64,000 bases of DNA from Fasciolopsis buskii (taxonomy: Eukaryota > Platyhelminthes > Trematoda > Plagiorchiida > Fasciolidae), in the NCBI GenBank assembly GCA_008360955.1, contig LUCM01005623.1:1-64000 (forward strand), read 5' to 3'. Position 1 is the first letter of the stretch, and the number at the start of each line of letters is the position of its first letter. Positions 1 through 12,375 of this stretch are shown here, piece by piece. A model generated the notes under the pieces. The model saw nothing but the letters and a program-made list of their open reading frames with translations. It did no database searches and was not told the origin of the DNA. The translations under genes were made by a program, and so were the position numbers.

Positions 1-1379
1 CAGTCACAATGTTCACTTTCAATAAAAGTTACAATTATTGTCAGTTAGGTTGAAGCGTTGCCAGTTACAAAGATCTATTATAAGATTGTTAATAGTTACA
101 AGCACGAAAGGCCCCGGATCGATGGACACAGATTTCCTAGCGCTTGTAAATGATACTGGACATCAGATAAATTCATGGATATCTGCCGATATTTTCACCT
201 GTTCACACCGGAAATCATCAGGACAAGGTTTTCTTTTTGTCTCTCCTTGGTCCGGGTACTTCGCTTTCTATGGCCACAAACGAATAAATCAACTGCCCAG
301 TCATGGACCGTTTGTAATTAAACCAATGGGATTACTGAGACATTGTAAGTAGGGTACGCTTGTGACTGGCGCTGCTCAACGTCAAACGAACTGCTTTTTA
401 ATAATTCTTTCGTATTATGCACTCGATATAAAGGTAGTGGATTTGGATTCTGCGTACCTCGGTCAAAAATCAACACTTCTGTGGCGACATCCCACCGATT
501 GCTTCAATCAAAAGTCCGAGCAAAAAATCCGCTTGAGAAAGTTGATGACCAACGCTAGATCAAATCGTCCAGCAAAAGAATCGATTAGTGAGCATTGCCC
601 ATTGAAGACCAATAAAAACTATTCAATTTTCATTAGCAAAATGAACCTTTTTTGTCTGCTGTACGATTTGTGAATAAATTAGCGTAATATTTGGTGTGCT
701 TTGATGTGCGTACGTTGTGTCAGTCGGTTGAAGTGATTACTAAACGAATGGGATACAGAGTGCCAAAGTGGACATTGTATAGTAAAAGATACAAAATTCG
801 TCGCTATCGCATGTCACATAAAGCAGAACAGACACAACACACACACGGGTCCTATAAATCCACGTCCATAATAACCCTATTTCCGAACCCAATCGGATAC
901 GTTTTACTTGCGGCGCACCGGGCTCGGGATATAAATTGGAGGCAACGGTGAAAAGCCCAACCAGTAACCATGCAACATCTCTTATTTCGGTTGGTATACC
1001 TTCGAGCTCAGAAGACTTGAAGCCAGGCCTTCCACCGTTCAAACTTGGAACATTGGTGCATAGAAAGCAGCCGGAAATCGGCAGTCAGGTGCGGAAAACA
1101 TGTCCTAGTGTACACATGATGTGCGTTGACCTAGGTGGCGTTTAATTTACAGTTCGAAGAGAACTTTCATTAACGTGGTGATCAGAAAACAGTTTTGTTC
1201 CGGCCGAAGATATGAATGACTCAAAGTTTCAACAACAAAAAAAAGAACATCCGCAATAACCTTGGAGCTTCGAAATCGCGGCTGATTTCCACTACTCTGC
1301 CAGTATTGTTATGATAAAGGTTTTACTTCGAATAAGAAAACATGCATGTTAGTGGAGCAATGTTTGATCAGTCCTAGCC
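1..1379. other. No recognised gene
   Basis: Only short, composition-driven ORFs. I see no motif or repeat shared with the rest of the window. Confidence 0.5.
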
Positions 1380-1571
1380 ACGAAATAATTCACCGTGTGA
1401 TACCAACACTCAGCTGATCATCAAGAAACCATGGAAGCCCTGTACAGCTGTTTCATCCTTGTTAGGAATCAGCAGCAGCGCATATACACCACGCCCGAAC
1501 CGAACTGGGACGCGAACCCTGGACGAACGACTTTGAGTCGAATGCCTCAGCCATTATGTTACCGGGACTGT
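1380..1571 (-). repeat. SINE-B, tRNA-derived copy, left arm of inverted pair
   Basis: On the minus strand it reads GTCCCGGTAACATAATGGCT, then the B box GGTTCGCGTCCC, then a body including TTCCTAACAAGGATGAAAC and CTTCCATGGTTTCT. It is the same element as at 19826. It contains the hammerhead-like segment at 1437-1481. Confidence 0.88.
1437..1481 (-). ncRNA. Hammerhead-ribozyme-like motif in SINE-B (core damaged)
   Basis: On the minus strand: stem I strands GCGCTG and CAGGGC (one mismatch), core CTGCTGA (one change from CTGATGA), stem II TCCT-AACA-AGGA, GAAAC, AGCT loop, and GTA triplet. The one-base core change makes this copy probably inactive. Confidence 0.4.
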
Positions 1572-1689
1572 TCCCATCAATTTGTTGGAATTCACCACAT
1601 GATGATTTTGCACCTATCTGTCACTGATTTGCACGACCACGGGCCGTCGGCCCACAGCAGTCGACCCCTGTTGGTTGGTGACTTCTCTC

Positions 1690-1880
1690 CAGGTAGCCTC
1701 AGTACGACGAAGGTTTTGAGTATGACCTACACAGCTTGGCCAACTGGATTCGCGTCCCATTTTGGGCGCTGTGTATATGCACTGCTGATGATTCCTAACA
1801 AGGATGATGGAGCTGTATAATGCTTCCATTGTTTCTTAGTGGCTAGATGAGCTTTGATATCACGTGATAAATTATTTCCA
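1690..1880 (+). repeat. SINE-B, tRNA-derived copy, right arm of inverted pair
   Basis: The B box region gattcgcgtccc (1748-1759) and the body gattcctaacaaggatga, gcttccattgtttctta match SINE-B. The tRNA-like head before 1735 is diverged, so its left edge is uncertain. The copy faces the one at 1380-1571 across a spacer of about 120 bases. Confidence 0.82.
1780..1824 (+). ncRNA. Hammerhead-ribozyme-like motif in SINE-B (GAAA box damaged)
   Basis: It has an intact CTGATGA box at 1786-1792 and stem II TCCT-AACA-AGGA, but GATGG replaces GAAAC and the 3' strand of stem I is weakened (TAATGC opposite GCACTG). Confidence 0.4.
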
Positions 1881-4021
1881 TAAATTTATTTTGTATCTCG
1901 CAGTCATTCGACTGTCATTCAATCCCGAAACATCCAATGTCAATGCACTTAGATACCAAATCGGAATGGGCTCATTATGAGTAGAAACATATTTTCATGA
2001 AAATGCTGATCCGAGTGTAGCGTTATAAGGACGAGAACTTGGTACATTTTTTATCACTTTTCCGGCAAACTGTTCAGTTTTACCTGTTCGATGAGAATCC
2101 TTCGAAATTTTGAAATCTCTATGCTACACGAACATTAAAAAAACCACAAAATGTTTTGGTCTCCGTGCATTGTATCTGAGCTGAATTGTGTGACTTAGAG
2201 TGAAGCGATCGCAAATGCAAATGACTGTAACACAGGAACATTCGTAGGAATATTCGACTCCACTTCAGGCGCACGATATCGTTATCATTTGAAAGCGAAT
2301 AGTTTGAAGTGGGTTATCAAAGTTCTCAATTTGCTACGAGAGATCATATGGACAGTTTATCAAGCCAGAGGCCACACAAGGACTGGATCTGTAAAATATC
2401 GTCTGAAACACCCGTTTCTGTTTGTCTTATAATCAGCTGAAAAAGGTATCCTTCTGACAGTTGATAGGCCGACAATGAAGTGCATCTGCACACTGGTCAC
2501 ATCAATATTCTGTTTTTGTGATCTGAAAACTTCTGGAACTGGCTGTTATCTATTCGAAATAAGAAAATGGCTCAAGCAGCCTTCTTTTCTTATGTCTGAT
2601 AAAAGAAAACTAATGGCGCACAGATGTTTTGCAGAAGATAAAACCGAATGCGCAGCTTCTGAACAGATTCATCCAAGGCCATCAAATCACGTGACTGAAC
2701 TCGGTCTTACTGTCATTTTTACGCTATGGGTGATAGAAGAACATATGCTCAATTCTTCGGTGGTCTGTGACCACTAGAAGACTGGAAAAACTTCTAGAAT
2801 GACGGAACACTGGCGAGATTGTCACAATCATGAACGAGGGATAGCCGTTCGGTTTAAACTTTTCTGACTGACTTATGTACGATTGTTCAAAATAGGAGTG
2901 AAATTCCTGACACTGTGATCGCATTGGAACAGGTAGAACTGTTCGGGTGGAGAAGTTTTCATAAGGAAAATTTTCACTTGCTAGTTTCGGAATCTAAACA
3001 AATAACGAGCTTAAATCGCGCAACGAAACTGCAACTAGTGAATCGCCTTTTGTAGATCACGCTTAGGCTATCTGTTTAAGGGTTCACGAAGTGCGCGAGG
3101 AATTTCGGCCTTGTAACGCCCGGTGTCTGTGCACTACGTGTAGAATATGCTGGAAGAATTGTTCCACTAACCAGGTATTGTGATTTGGTTGGGCAGGTCG
3201 CGCACAATCCCACAGAACGCCTGCCGCGTTATATACCTTGTTCTGCAAAGCAGGCAATAGTTGGAAAAGGGTTGAGGTGACCAGTCTATTACATGGAAAA
3301 ATGTATGTAAACCTTAGCCAATGGAGTGGCTCGTGCATGTTCAATGAGATCACGAGTTTGGGGTATACTGGATCTCCTTCCACAAGTGGTAGTTGGAGAC
3401 AATACGTAAGAAGGCTGTATGTTGCAATCAGTGACATAATTGCATACGAAATATTTCCCCTTTCTATGTAACTGGTAAACGTAGTACCTGACATTCCACG
3501 GTTCCTTGTTTTTCCTTCGCCTTTGCTGTTTTCGAGTTGACGTCTATTTGAGGTAGCTATTAAAAGCACAGGACGCCGGTACTTTGTTACTGGTTGTAAT
3601 TACTGAAATGAACTGAACTAGTAACACAAGTAGATTATTTAATCCCTTACTTTTCGGAAAAATGTCCGACGAATACCACTGACACATTAGGAACATTCCC
3701 TGTGTTTGTGGCTGCCATATTGCTTTGGCATGAAGGTAAACTGGCCCAACAATGGTCCTGATCAAGTTCGCATTGTAAAGGCCGCTGAAAGAACGAGTTT
3801 AGTCGGAAGATTCCAGTCTTTCTACTCGGAAATAATTGGGAAACCTTTATCTCTCCTAATTGTTCATACACTTTAACACTATTTCCCAAAAAAGTGCAAT
3901 ACTAGGTTTCTGATGCTCATTAACACTTCCACTATTTGTTTTGAACTACGACACTTGATAGGACGAAACTTGGCACCGCGATGATATGCTGTCATTGTAT
4001 GTCTACCCTGTATCGTTGGTC
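1881..4021. other. No recognised gene
   Basis: ORFs here (the longest is 161 codons on the minus strand at 3569-3084) show no family motif and no flanking splice pattern. I see nothing I can support. Confidence 0.5.
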
Positions 4022-4190
4022 TTCTTATTTCTCTTATTAATGAAACGTAGGTGTTCGTCGTTTTTCAGACCGGAGACTGCGGCCAATACAGGGCTGCCAA
4101 GTGGGAAAGTTGACCGGCCGTGAGAGGATCCGAGCTGGCGACTCTTACGTCCGAACGCCGCGATCTTATCCGCTTGACTACCCCGTGGCG
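4022..4190 (-). repeat. SINE-A, tRNA-derived, degraded copy
   Basis: This is the same element as at 7745, 9588 and 12207: a tRNA-like head at the right end and a body with gggctgccaagtggg and a T-rich tail towards 4022. The B box is mutated (ggatccgagctgg, plus strand), so it is the most decayed of the four copies. Confidence 0.75.
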
Positions 4191-5360
4191 TGCTACTCCC
4201 TTCAATGCTGGTTCTTATTAATCACATTAAACGAACTTCAAGCGAGATGTTCATATGCCTAACCGTAATCGTAGCGCGATGCAAAAGCGGGACTTGGAAC
4301 TTGGCGGAAATCGAGCAGAACTGCGTGGGGGAGAACTGAAGAGTTTTAATTACTGCACGATCGGTGTGTTCCATACAAATTAACACTTATTACAAACAAT
4401 GCAGGACATGAATAAGCAAACAGAATTAATGTTATTAGTCCGAAAACAACACAGAAATCTGATGAAAGATTGAAGAAGTCAATTAGTGATTTGAGTAAAA
4501 ATACAATTTTGGAATAACCGTTGATCTCCGGTTCCAAGTGGAACGAATTTTTTCAAATCATTAGAACCAAGGTTAAATATTACATAAACTATTATAAAGT
4601 GTTATAGTTGATACACACATTAACACCAAATGAAATATTCATCTTCACAAAACCTTTATTAAGACAATCGCCACATATGAGTGGTGAGGAAATCTTTCGA
4701 TCTAGTCATTCAAAAGGTAATAAGTTCACCAATTAGGCATCTTTTTCATTTAGGTTAATTATATTTTCATGTTTGCGAATCTTCTGCCAAATTACCGTGT
4801 GATTATTACGTGAATTCATGGTCCATTTACGGGCCAAATAATTCAAATGAGATTCCAGTACAACTTGAACTAGTCCCACTTATTTCGAATGCTAGTTTCT
4901 CATTGGTTCATTGTGTGTTGGAAATCCCTTCGTTCTCCTCCTCATTCAAGCCTAGTGAGTTGCACAGATTTTAAGTAGTAATTAGTTTTAACTACCGGCT
5001 GATCGGTTTGCAATAATGACCATTATTTCCATAAACAATGGACCTTTTATAACGCTTTGATCTATGCTAATCGAATCCATCTGTTAGAGTTGCAAAGCGG
5101 ATCACGTGATTCTAGTCGATGCACTGAATAATATTTTACCTAATTGTAACAACCTTCGTTGTTAGATCTTGTGACCAACTTTCACCCTTTGTTCGTCGTC
5201 TGCAATGGAATGAGGTAACGCTCTGCTGTCTCCCAAATTCTTTGCAACTCTGCCCCCGGAGGATGTGCGACTGGACTCTTTATCTGGTCTGTTGAATGGT
5301 AAAGTGGCAATTCTTCCGAGGGGAAAGGGTAAACAGATGACATCACTTCATTGAGCGGTA
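4191..5360. other. No recognised gene
   Basis: AT-rich sequence. The last 150 bases may hold further decayed RTE sequence upstream of the CA repeat, but I cannot read a motif. Confidence 0.45.
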
Positions 5361-5380
5361 ACACACACACACACACACAC
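5361..5380. repeat. (CA)n microsatellite
   Basis: Ten AC repeats lie at the 5' edge of the RTE fragment. Confidence 0.95.
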
Positions 5381-5950
5381 GCCTTTCTACACAATTTAGA
5401 CAGCTTGGTCATTGAGGTATCCCGGTGCGATATGTGCTTTCCACATGAAGAATTCGACATAATCCTCCACGACTTGGAAGACCCAGTGCCCAAACTTATC
5501 CTTTGCGTTAATCAGCGGAAGATACGCAATAGATTTGAGTAACTTGGGAGCTTGATTACAACTGATGAAGGTACTAGGGAAGAGGACATATCATGAGTTG
5601 GGAAAGCCATAGAGAGTTCCGCGGAAATGTAACCCTTAAGGGGGACATCCGAAATCCCCCTTATGGGAAGGGACTACGATATCACAGTCCGTAGTATCCT
5701 TCTTTGCATTCCCGAGCCGCGGCCATTTGAGTCCAGCATGTTCGGTAGGTTTCTGTACTGGATCATCGATATCTCTGATATATTGCTCGAGCCAGGTGGA
5801 GTCATTGGGTGAGCAGTGAGGAGGTGTGTCGTCGAGTGTAGGGTGCTGGCAGTGGCCCTTTGTGGCCCTTTGATCACTCTGTCGGACCTTCTGTGGCTTG
5901 GACTCGTATTGCGTATGGTCCCCCATGTTGCACTTTTAGCATGTGTTGAG
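5380..5950 (+). mobile_element. RTE-type non-LTR fragment, RT thumb and C-terminal domain
   Basis: Plus-strand pieces read EVSRCDMCFPHEEFDIILHD and LEDPVPKLILC, LGSLITTDEGTREEDIS, TVRSILLCIPEPRPFESSMF, then ARWSHWVSSEEVCRRV and LLWLGLVLRMV. These line up with the RTE copy at 44337-45890 ([20 protein letters not shown], [10 protein letters not shown]). Stops and frameshifts are frequent. It starts directly at a CA microsatellite (5361-5380). Confidence 0.8.
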
Positions 5951-7744
5951 CAAGGGTAGAAGAAACAACGCTGCGGTCAACATATGACTTGATGCAGAGA
6001 TGTAAGAAATTTCATTTCAGCTTTGGCCTAATTTGGTGCTTCCCGACTTCTTGAGTGAGATGAGATTACAAACGCTGACAAATGTGGTTCTAAATCAGAG
6101 GCAGTGACTCGAATGCCGAATGGTCTGTCTGTAGAGCTGGTTTTGTTCGAAAAACTAAAAACTCACAAAATCTGAACGGTGAAAATAAGACAAACTTTTT
6201 GTTCATTTACTTTTTATCGCTTTCTTCCCTTGTACAAAATTTCCGTACAATGTCATTCACACGTTCGTTCGATTGGCATCAGGCTTGTTTACAAGTCGAC
6301 CTAAAATATGTAAACTTTATTGTTCACCAGAGCCTGTGGAAGAATACACATTTTAGGTGACCTTGAACAAGAAATTTAAAATTTGAAAATCCCGTCAACG
6401 CGTATTAGAGCACGCAACACTTACCCTCTGCTTGCATGTCTACATGACTAGCTTGGTTTCACAGCAGCAAATTGCATCTGGTCAACTCTAATCCAGACCA
6501 ATCGCAATTTCTGATTCTCTGTTCTCATCACTTTTTTGTCTGTTATCGATCGTTTTCGGCTAATCGACCAGTGGTGTTCTATCCCATCCCAAAAAGCAAT
6601 GATATAAAGTCGTGCTATATCACCGGAATGCCCAATGAGATATTCTCGGTTCGCGTACATTTGTAACTGGGAAGCATGATTCCATCTCACATTTCGAGCT
6701 GAATACGTGTGAGGATATGACTTGCCTCGGCCATTTGCCCCATGTTTAGTCTGTTGAGGTGTACAAGTTCACGCTAAAGACCAAGCACCGATAGTCACCT
6801 TGTCCGTGAGAAAAGTAAATGTAATGAAAATCAACTACAATTGATAATTTGACCGAGAAAATTCTTCTCCAACACCAGATATGCTGACAAACATATAGTA
6901 GCACATTTCGAAATGTGAACTTGCCATATGTTGGGATAAATAGAACGGCAGCTGAGACGCGACTAAGTGAACATAACTTGGTACTTTGGCCTTGTCGTAA
7001 GCAATACGAAACTCGTCAAGCCCGAAAAGTCAGTAAATCAAATGAGTTCCCGTGCTTCTCTTTCTATAGCCAACGTAAAATACTCGCATTTTTCTGAGCA
7101 CCTATTTCCCAAATCAGCTAAAGAATGGTTTCGAAATTGTATCAGTCTCCAAGCTCGAATAACATTTCACAGACATATTTTGATTCATTGACCTCTTAAA
7201 TCAAACGAGCCAGTGTGCTCAGAAATTTGTGATCAACCCCTAGTGCATGAATTCTCGGAGGTGGTTAGAATTTTATGGACAATTTATGTGTTCCGAGCCC
7301 AATCTGCAAAAAACGGATTGGAGAAAAAAACGATACTTCTGAATGACTGCCTAAATTCGTAAGCCAAGAAAATTTTCTCCCTGCCATTGTACCTTAATGG
7401 CTATCAAACCTTAAGGCCAGTAGAATAGCCTCAAAGACCTGGAAACTCTAAAACTAGCCAAATCCTGATCAGTTGTCCTCAGCTGAACCGTCATCCAACA
7501 ACAAAGCCGGTGAATTCTACCCAAGTTAGGGAAAACTTCCTCGATGATTTGCCAAACTTTACTCTTTTTTCACACCTTTTCTGTTCACAAAAAAATCAAA
7601 CATTTAGTCTGATAACGCTAGCAATAGTAATAAGTTCAATCGTTCGTCAAAATCTGATCATCTTTTTGTGAGGGACTGATCATTCGATAGTGTGTGATTT
7701 TTGTGGCTATGCATACGTAACCTGGGCTGCATGCAAATCCCTTT
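5951..7744. other. No recognised gene
   Basis: Short ORFs without motifs and no repeat match. Confidence 0.5.
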
Positions 7745-7914
7745 ATCTTTTACTTCGTTTATTGATAAAACAACAATGTACATTAATTTTCAGGAAGGGG
7801 GCCGCGGCCAACAGAGGGCTGCCAAGTGGGGAAATTGACCGGTGATGGGGGAATTCGAACCCACGACCTTCATTTCCAAACTCCAGGACCTTAGCCGTTT
7901 GGCCACCGCCGGCC
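7745..7914 (-). repeat. SINE-A, tRNA-derived copy
   Basis: On the minus strand it starts GGCCGGCGGTGGCCAAACGG (A box TGGCCAAACGG), has B box GGTTCGAATTCC, then a shared body ending in a TTTATCAATAAACG-like tail. The internal pol III promoter layout and shared body make it a tRNA-derived SINE rather than a tRNA gene. An ORF across it is incidental. Confidence 0.88.
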
Positions 7915-9587
7915 AAGGGATTCGGTCAGGCACAATTTCCGCTACCAGCCAATCAGAATCGTGGTGATCCACGAACCAGAAAAGCAAACATTCTGCGGTT
8001 GCCACTGGCCCAAAGGTATGCTGTCGGTGAAATATCTGCCAAGTAGGGTTATACAGAAATGCTTTGTAAATAAATCCTCATGCTATTTCCTGTCACATTG
8101 GGCCTCTTAGCGTCGACGGCCGTGTAGAAAGCGGTCAGAAATACTCCCATAAGTACCCGTATTTCTAGTCTTGCCACCTGTTTCGAGCATCGTTGAACGC
8201 TTCGTGATGCCACGGACGACCATAGCATGTGTACGTTGTGTGATCTAGTAATGTGCCTGGATTGCCTAGTTTGTACTTCATCAGTAATTCCAATTTCAGC
8301 ACAAAAATGCGTCTTTACTCCAACCAAGATCAATCCGAATGTACCATAACCACAGGCGGGTCATCGATGAGAAAGCCTATGGTTTCGTCATCGTTCAATG
8401 AATGCTTCTATCATGTTCAGAGCAAACACGAATGCAGTTGCCACCCCCTCTTCCAAGCACGCTAAGCCTATAATTTGGATGCCAGTTACCTTATGTGGAA
8501 ATGTACGGTAGTCACATCCCAACTTGATGAGAATGGGAAAACAATCTACCGATTATCCAAAATATGGTCGTTCGTGTATCGTCAAACCGCATTACCGTTG
8601 CCATTATGCAAACTTCGACCTTCAGCAAAATTGCCTCAGTCGGAATCGGTGATAGTGTGTTTCACGTGGTGTGAACTACACTCTATTGTCATGTCAAATA
8701 CTGCAACGTGATCGTGAGGCCGTTATCGACCTCTGGCCCAATCTACGTGTCCCAAGTTTTCGTTCAACTTTACAACTGTGTAAACATTACCAGTACAAAG
8801 TGAATCCGTATGTCCTTTTTGAAATGTCTCACTCGTTCGCTATTGTACTTTTTGTCAAGTTGCACAAGTTGCATACGGACAGTCCAATTGACCATGATTG
8901 ACACAATGAGCCATGGCAGCGGAAATAGCTAGGTGCGGCCGGATTCAATTGATCGAGATGTTGTAAGTAGTCAGTGTTTGCATAAGCGTTTTGTTGTACT
9001 TTGGGTGTGATGCAAAAAAAAAATCAGTCATTTGTCAAACTACGGTCATGACTGACCGTCGTTGGCCCATTCTTCTTCGTCATTCGGAGTAATACGGTTA
9101 AAAAGACCGGGAGTTCTTACACCATTCCGGATAAAATTAAAAACTGTTCGGAGTGGTCATCAAACTGGATTAGTTGGTTATTACGATATTGAACCATAGA
9201 CATTACGATTCTATCTGACATTCAGTTCGGAAATCTTTGCCAGATTAAAAAAATGCAAACACCGAATCATTTTTGCGTTACTGTGACGTTCGTCAACTGT
9301 GACTGAATCAGCAAGTGATGGTGTTACGTGCCATTGGATAGTCTGAAAATAAGATTTAGATATTCAAGCCATAGTCAATGCAAATCTGGAGTGAACTAAT
9401 GTTCAAAATCTGTCCGAATGACTGGGCAAGGCTAATATGAGCGACTTTTCTTCGGCTATTTAGAATCGTCGTTTGTGCTGCGTTCCAACAGCGTTGGTGG
9501 TTCGCTAGTCATTTCGTCACTATGTTGACAACTGCGATAACAATAAGACAACGTGGCAAACAAACCCCGGTGTTCAGTTACCTTTTA
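7915..9587. other. No recognised gene; possible weak coding-like stretch at 8253-8901
   Basis: Three overlapping plus-strand ORFs (8253-8465, 8475-8711, 8671-8901) read like protein in places (LDENGKTIYRLSKIWSFVY, RDREAVIDLWPNLRVPSF), and an AATTTCAG acceptor-like site lies near 8300. No family is recognised and the frames do not join cleanly. This could be a decayed gene or chance. Confidence 0.25.
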
Positions 9588-9758
9588 CCTTTTGCTTCCT
9601 TTTTATTAATGAAATAGCAATGTACATCAATTTTCAGAAAGGGGGCCGCAGCCGGCAGAGGGTTGCCAAGTGGGGAAGTTGGCCGTCGGTGGTGGGATTC
9701 GAACCCACGACCGTCATTTCCAAACGCCAGGACCTTATCTGTTTGGCCACAGCCGGCC
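9588..9758 (-). repeat. SINE-A, tRNA-derived copy
   Basis: On the minus strand it begins GGCCGGCTGTGGCCAAACAG and has a perfect B box GGTTCGAATCC about 40 bases later. The body and AT-rich tail match the other SINE-A copies. It sits 1.7 kb from the 7745 copy in the same orientation. Confidence 0.9.
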
Positions 9759-12206
9759 GTACTTATGCCCACACCTAGTAGCAAATGTGGTTAGGAATGG
9801 ATCAAGGGATTATTATGTATCTGCATGAATAGGAATAACTGAAAACGAGTTTGTTTGCTAGCCTGAGTAGGAAACCAGCCAATGAAAGCCGTGGCAACAG
9901 GTGACAACGAAGCTCAAGCTTGCTTCGAACCCCATTGGATGGAGTGCATTCCACGAATTAAGGATTTCTGCTACTTTTTATGTAAACGCATGATTCATAC
10001 ATGTAACCTAACACGTTTCCCAGCTGGGTAGGCTTCTCATTATCATCAGTGGCGTAGTTGGACGCAGGGTCGATTCAATGCGATTTGATAATCCGTATCC
10101 GTACCGAGACCAAGATTGCCGATATTTCGTTCAAAGTTCCGTTGTACAATTTTGAAAATATCGAACTATTGAAGAATATGGCATGAATGTATTCAGTTTA
10201 TTGAAGTAGTACAGCCTGTTTTCAAGTAGAAACACAACGGCGGATCAAGAGGGCCCAAGCGGCCGGTCTTATCCCATCCGAGTTCTCGTGATGATGCATG
10301 CCCTAAAGGATGCGCGTTATCGTCTCGGAAGGTCATACTTCGTATTTTTACAGATAATCTCTCTATTGTGGTGACCAATTCGCGCCTCATCCACTTCAGT
10401 AGTATGATGCGAGTTCAGTGGGTAGCTCATACTATGAGTCCATCTTCTCAAACTACTTCTCTCAACCTTCCGAGTTTTGACAATGGAGCTCATGGATGGT
10501 ACTAGTTTCGTGCTCCCTCAACCTATCCGATGTTCCTTCCCCCTAAACGCACTGCTGCCGAGCTCGTTCGAGGAGGCCCTCATCCAAAGGTGTACAGCTA
10601 AGCATATTGTAAATTGAATGTCAACAATCCCATCCACGGCATACATGAGGCATACGCGCTCCATACGAAATCACGCAAGTTCCAACTACCCGATAGAGGG
10701 ACAATTTCGATCCGCTGAGTGACCTCAGTTGTCTGCAACGTGATCCTCACAAAAGTTGCCCAAATTAGACGAGAAGGACAGCGATTATCGTGCCCGTATA
10801 TAAGTAACAAGGTTCACAGGAATCCAGGAGCCTTTAGGGAGGGAGAGAGTTCTTGATGCCGCACGATGTACTGATACCCTGTCGGATTAGTTTGTCCTCC
10901 ACCAAGAAGCTGAGGCTGTGCAGAATCTTTTATTATTCAATAACAGTTTATGTGTGAACCCTGTGATAATCCTTTTGCATCGTTCCACTCATTCTTTTGC
11001 GATATCTTCAATTCAGTGCACATCGCACCAATAATTCTTGTGACCGGCTTTGATCATATGGCCATCCTCGTGACACCTCTACCTGAAAGTCGTGAATTCG
11101 GAATGTTTTCACCGTTGATGAAATTCCCCAGTTCGTATTATTCTGCTGTTCACAATTCTCGTTGTGAAAATGACGTGTCTTGTTATTCCATTATCTAAAA
11201 AAACGTAACTGGAAGTAGAAAAATGATAAATCAATAATGCTAGACAGGTAAGGTGCACAAACTGCTAAATTTACCCGGTTAAATTTTCAATAAAATAGGG
11301 AGTTATCATGGAGAATTATTACTAAACATTGGACTGTCGTGTTAATGGAGTCAATTAACGGTTAGTGGCATATGTGCATACACTATCTATTCGGTTCCAG
11401 ATCAGCTATTAGTGAATCAGCAGAGAACCACTCCCGTTTCCGGACTATCTGTAACACCTCTGTGATTCACCTAGTCTCCAACATTGCGATCGTATTCCAA
11501 TTTAATTTGTCCATATGGTTTCTAGCGTGTTGAGATTTGGACTGTCAGATGCAGTTTCAAATCACTTCATTATTGTTCTACCAAAAATGAGAATCCGAAT
11601 GATCATGTGACCTCATCGTAGACAAATAACAAACAATCAAGTATGCTTGAACCTTGGAATCAAATGGCATTGTTTAGTTTAATTCACGGATAGAGTAACC
11701 TATTTCCTTCTTTACATATGTTATGACTATCTTGAAGATCACAACCGAGTAGATCGTGATTTATTTTATCGTTTGAACGGTCCATCAATACTACAAACTA
11801 ATAATGCACTTCGATCTGTCTCCCGAAAATCAAATAACTTTGCCCAACCGGTCGTGGTTACTATTTCTTTGAACTGACTGACTGAAGTCCGGTATCGAAA
11901 TTTGAGATCAGCAACGTGCATGTGACAAAGTGAATGGCATCGTCACGACACAATTTGAGTAACATCCACATGATTTCATTTTTTCCGTCTCGGTCACTGA
12001 TCTAGTTAGTCGTTTATTGTGAAAACAATCGAATTTCCTGGTTAGCTTGCAGAACGAGGTCGTTCCTGAAATGGGCATCTTTCAGTACCGATGCATTCAG
12101 GAGCCATGTAATGCGAATAATCAGGATGCGTTTGAATATTCTAGAATTAAATAGACGGTCAGTGCAGCCTAAAGTTCTCCGTTTCTAATGTACCTGTCAT
12201 CTCGTG
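9759..12206. other. No recognised gene
   Basis: The segment just after the SINE at about 9820-9880 resembles two short flanks elsewhere (7940-7990 and 53835-53870), suggesting an unrecognised dispersed repeat. Nothing else is supportable. Confidence 0.4.
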
Positions 12207-12375
12207 TGGCCGGCAGTGGCCAAGTGGATTAGGCGTTGACGTTTGGACGTCAAGGTCGCGGGTTCCAACCTTTCCACCGGTGGTCAATTTCCCCAATTGG
12301 CAGCCCATTGTTAGCCGCGGCCCCCTTCCTGAAAATTGATGAACATTGCTGTTTAATTAATAAAGGAAGTAAGAG
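12207..12375 (+). repeat. SINE-A, tRNA-derived copy (plus strand)
   Basis: A box TGGCCAAGTGG at 12217-12227 fits the pol III consensus exactly; the B box region ggttccaacc is at 12261-12270. The body gcccccttcctgaaaattga and the tail taattaataaaggaag are shared with the three minus-strand copies. Confidence 0.9.

Noticed and set aside
1431..1820. 129-codon plus ORF starting MEALYS
   Set aside because: It spans both arms of the inverted SINE-B pair; the mirror ORF on the other strand shows it is repeat-derived.
7790..7914. Possible tRNA gene on the minus strand
   Set aside because: Same SINE-A head as three other copies with a shared non-tRNA body.
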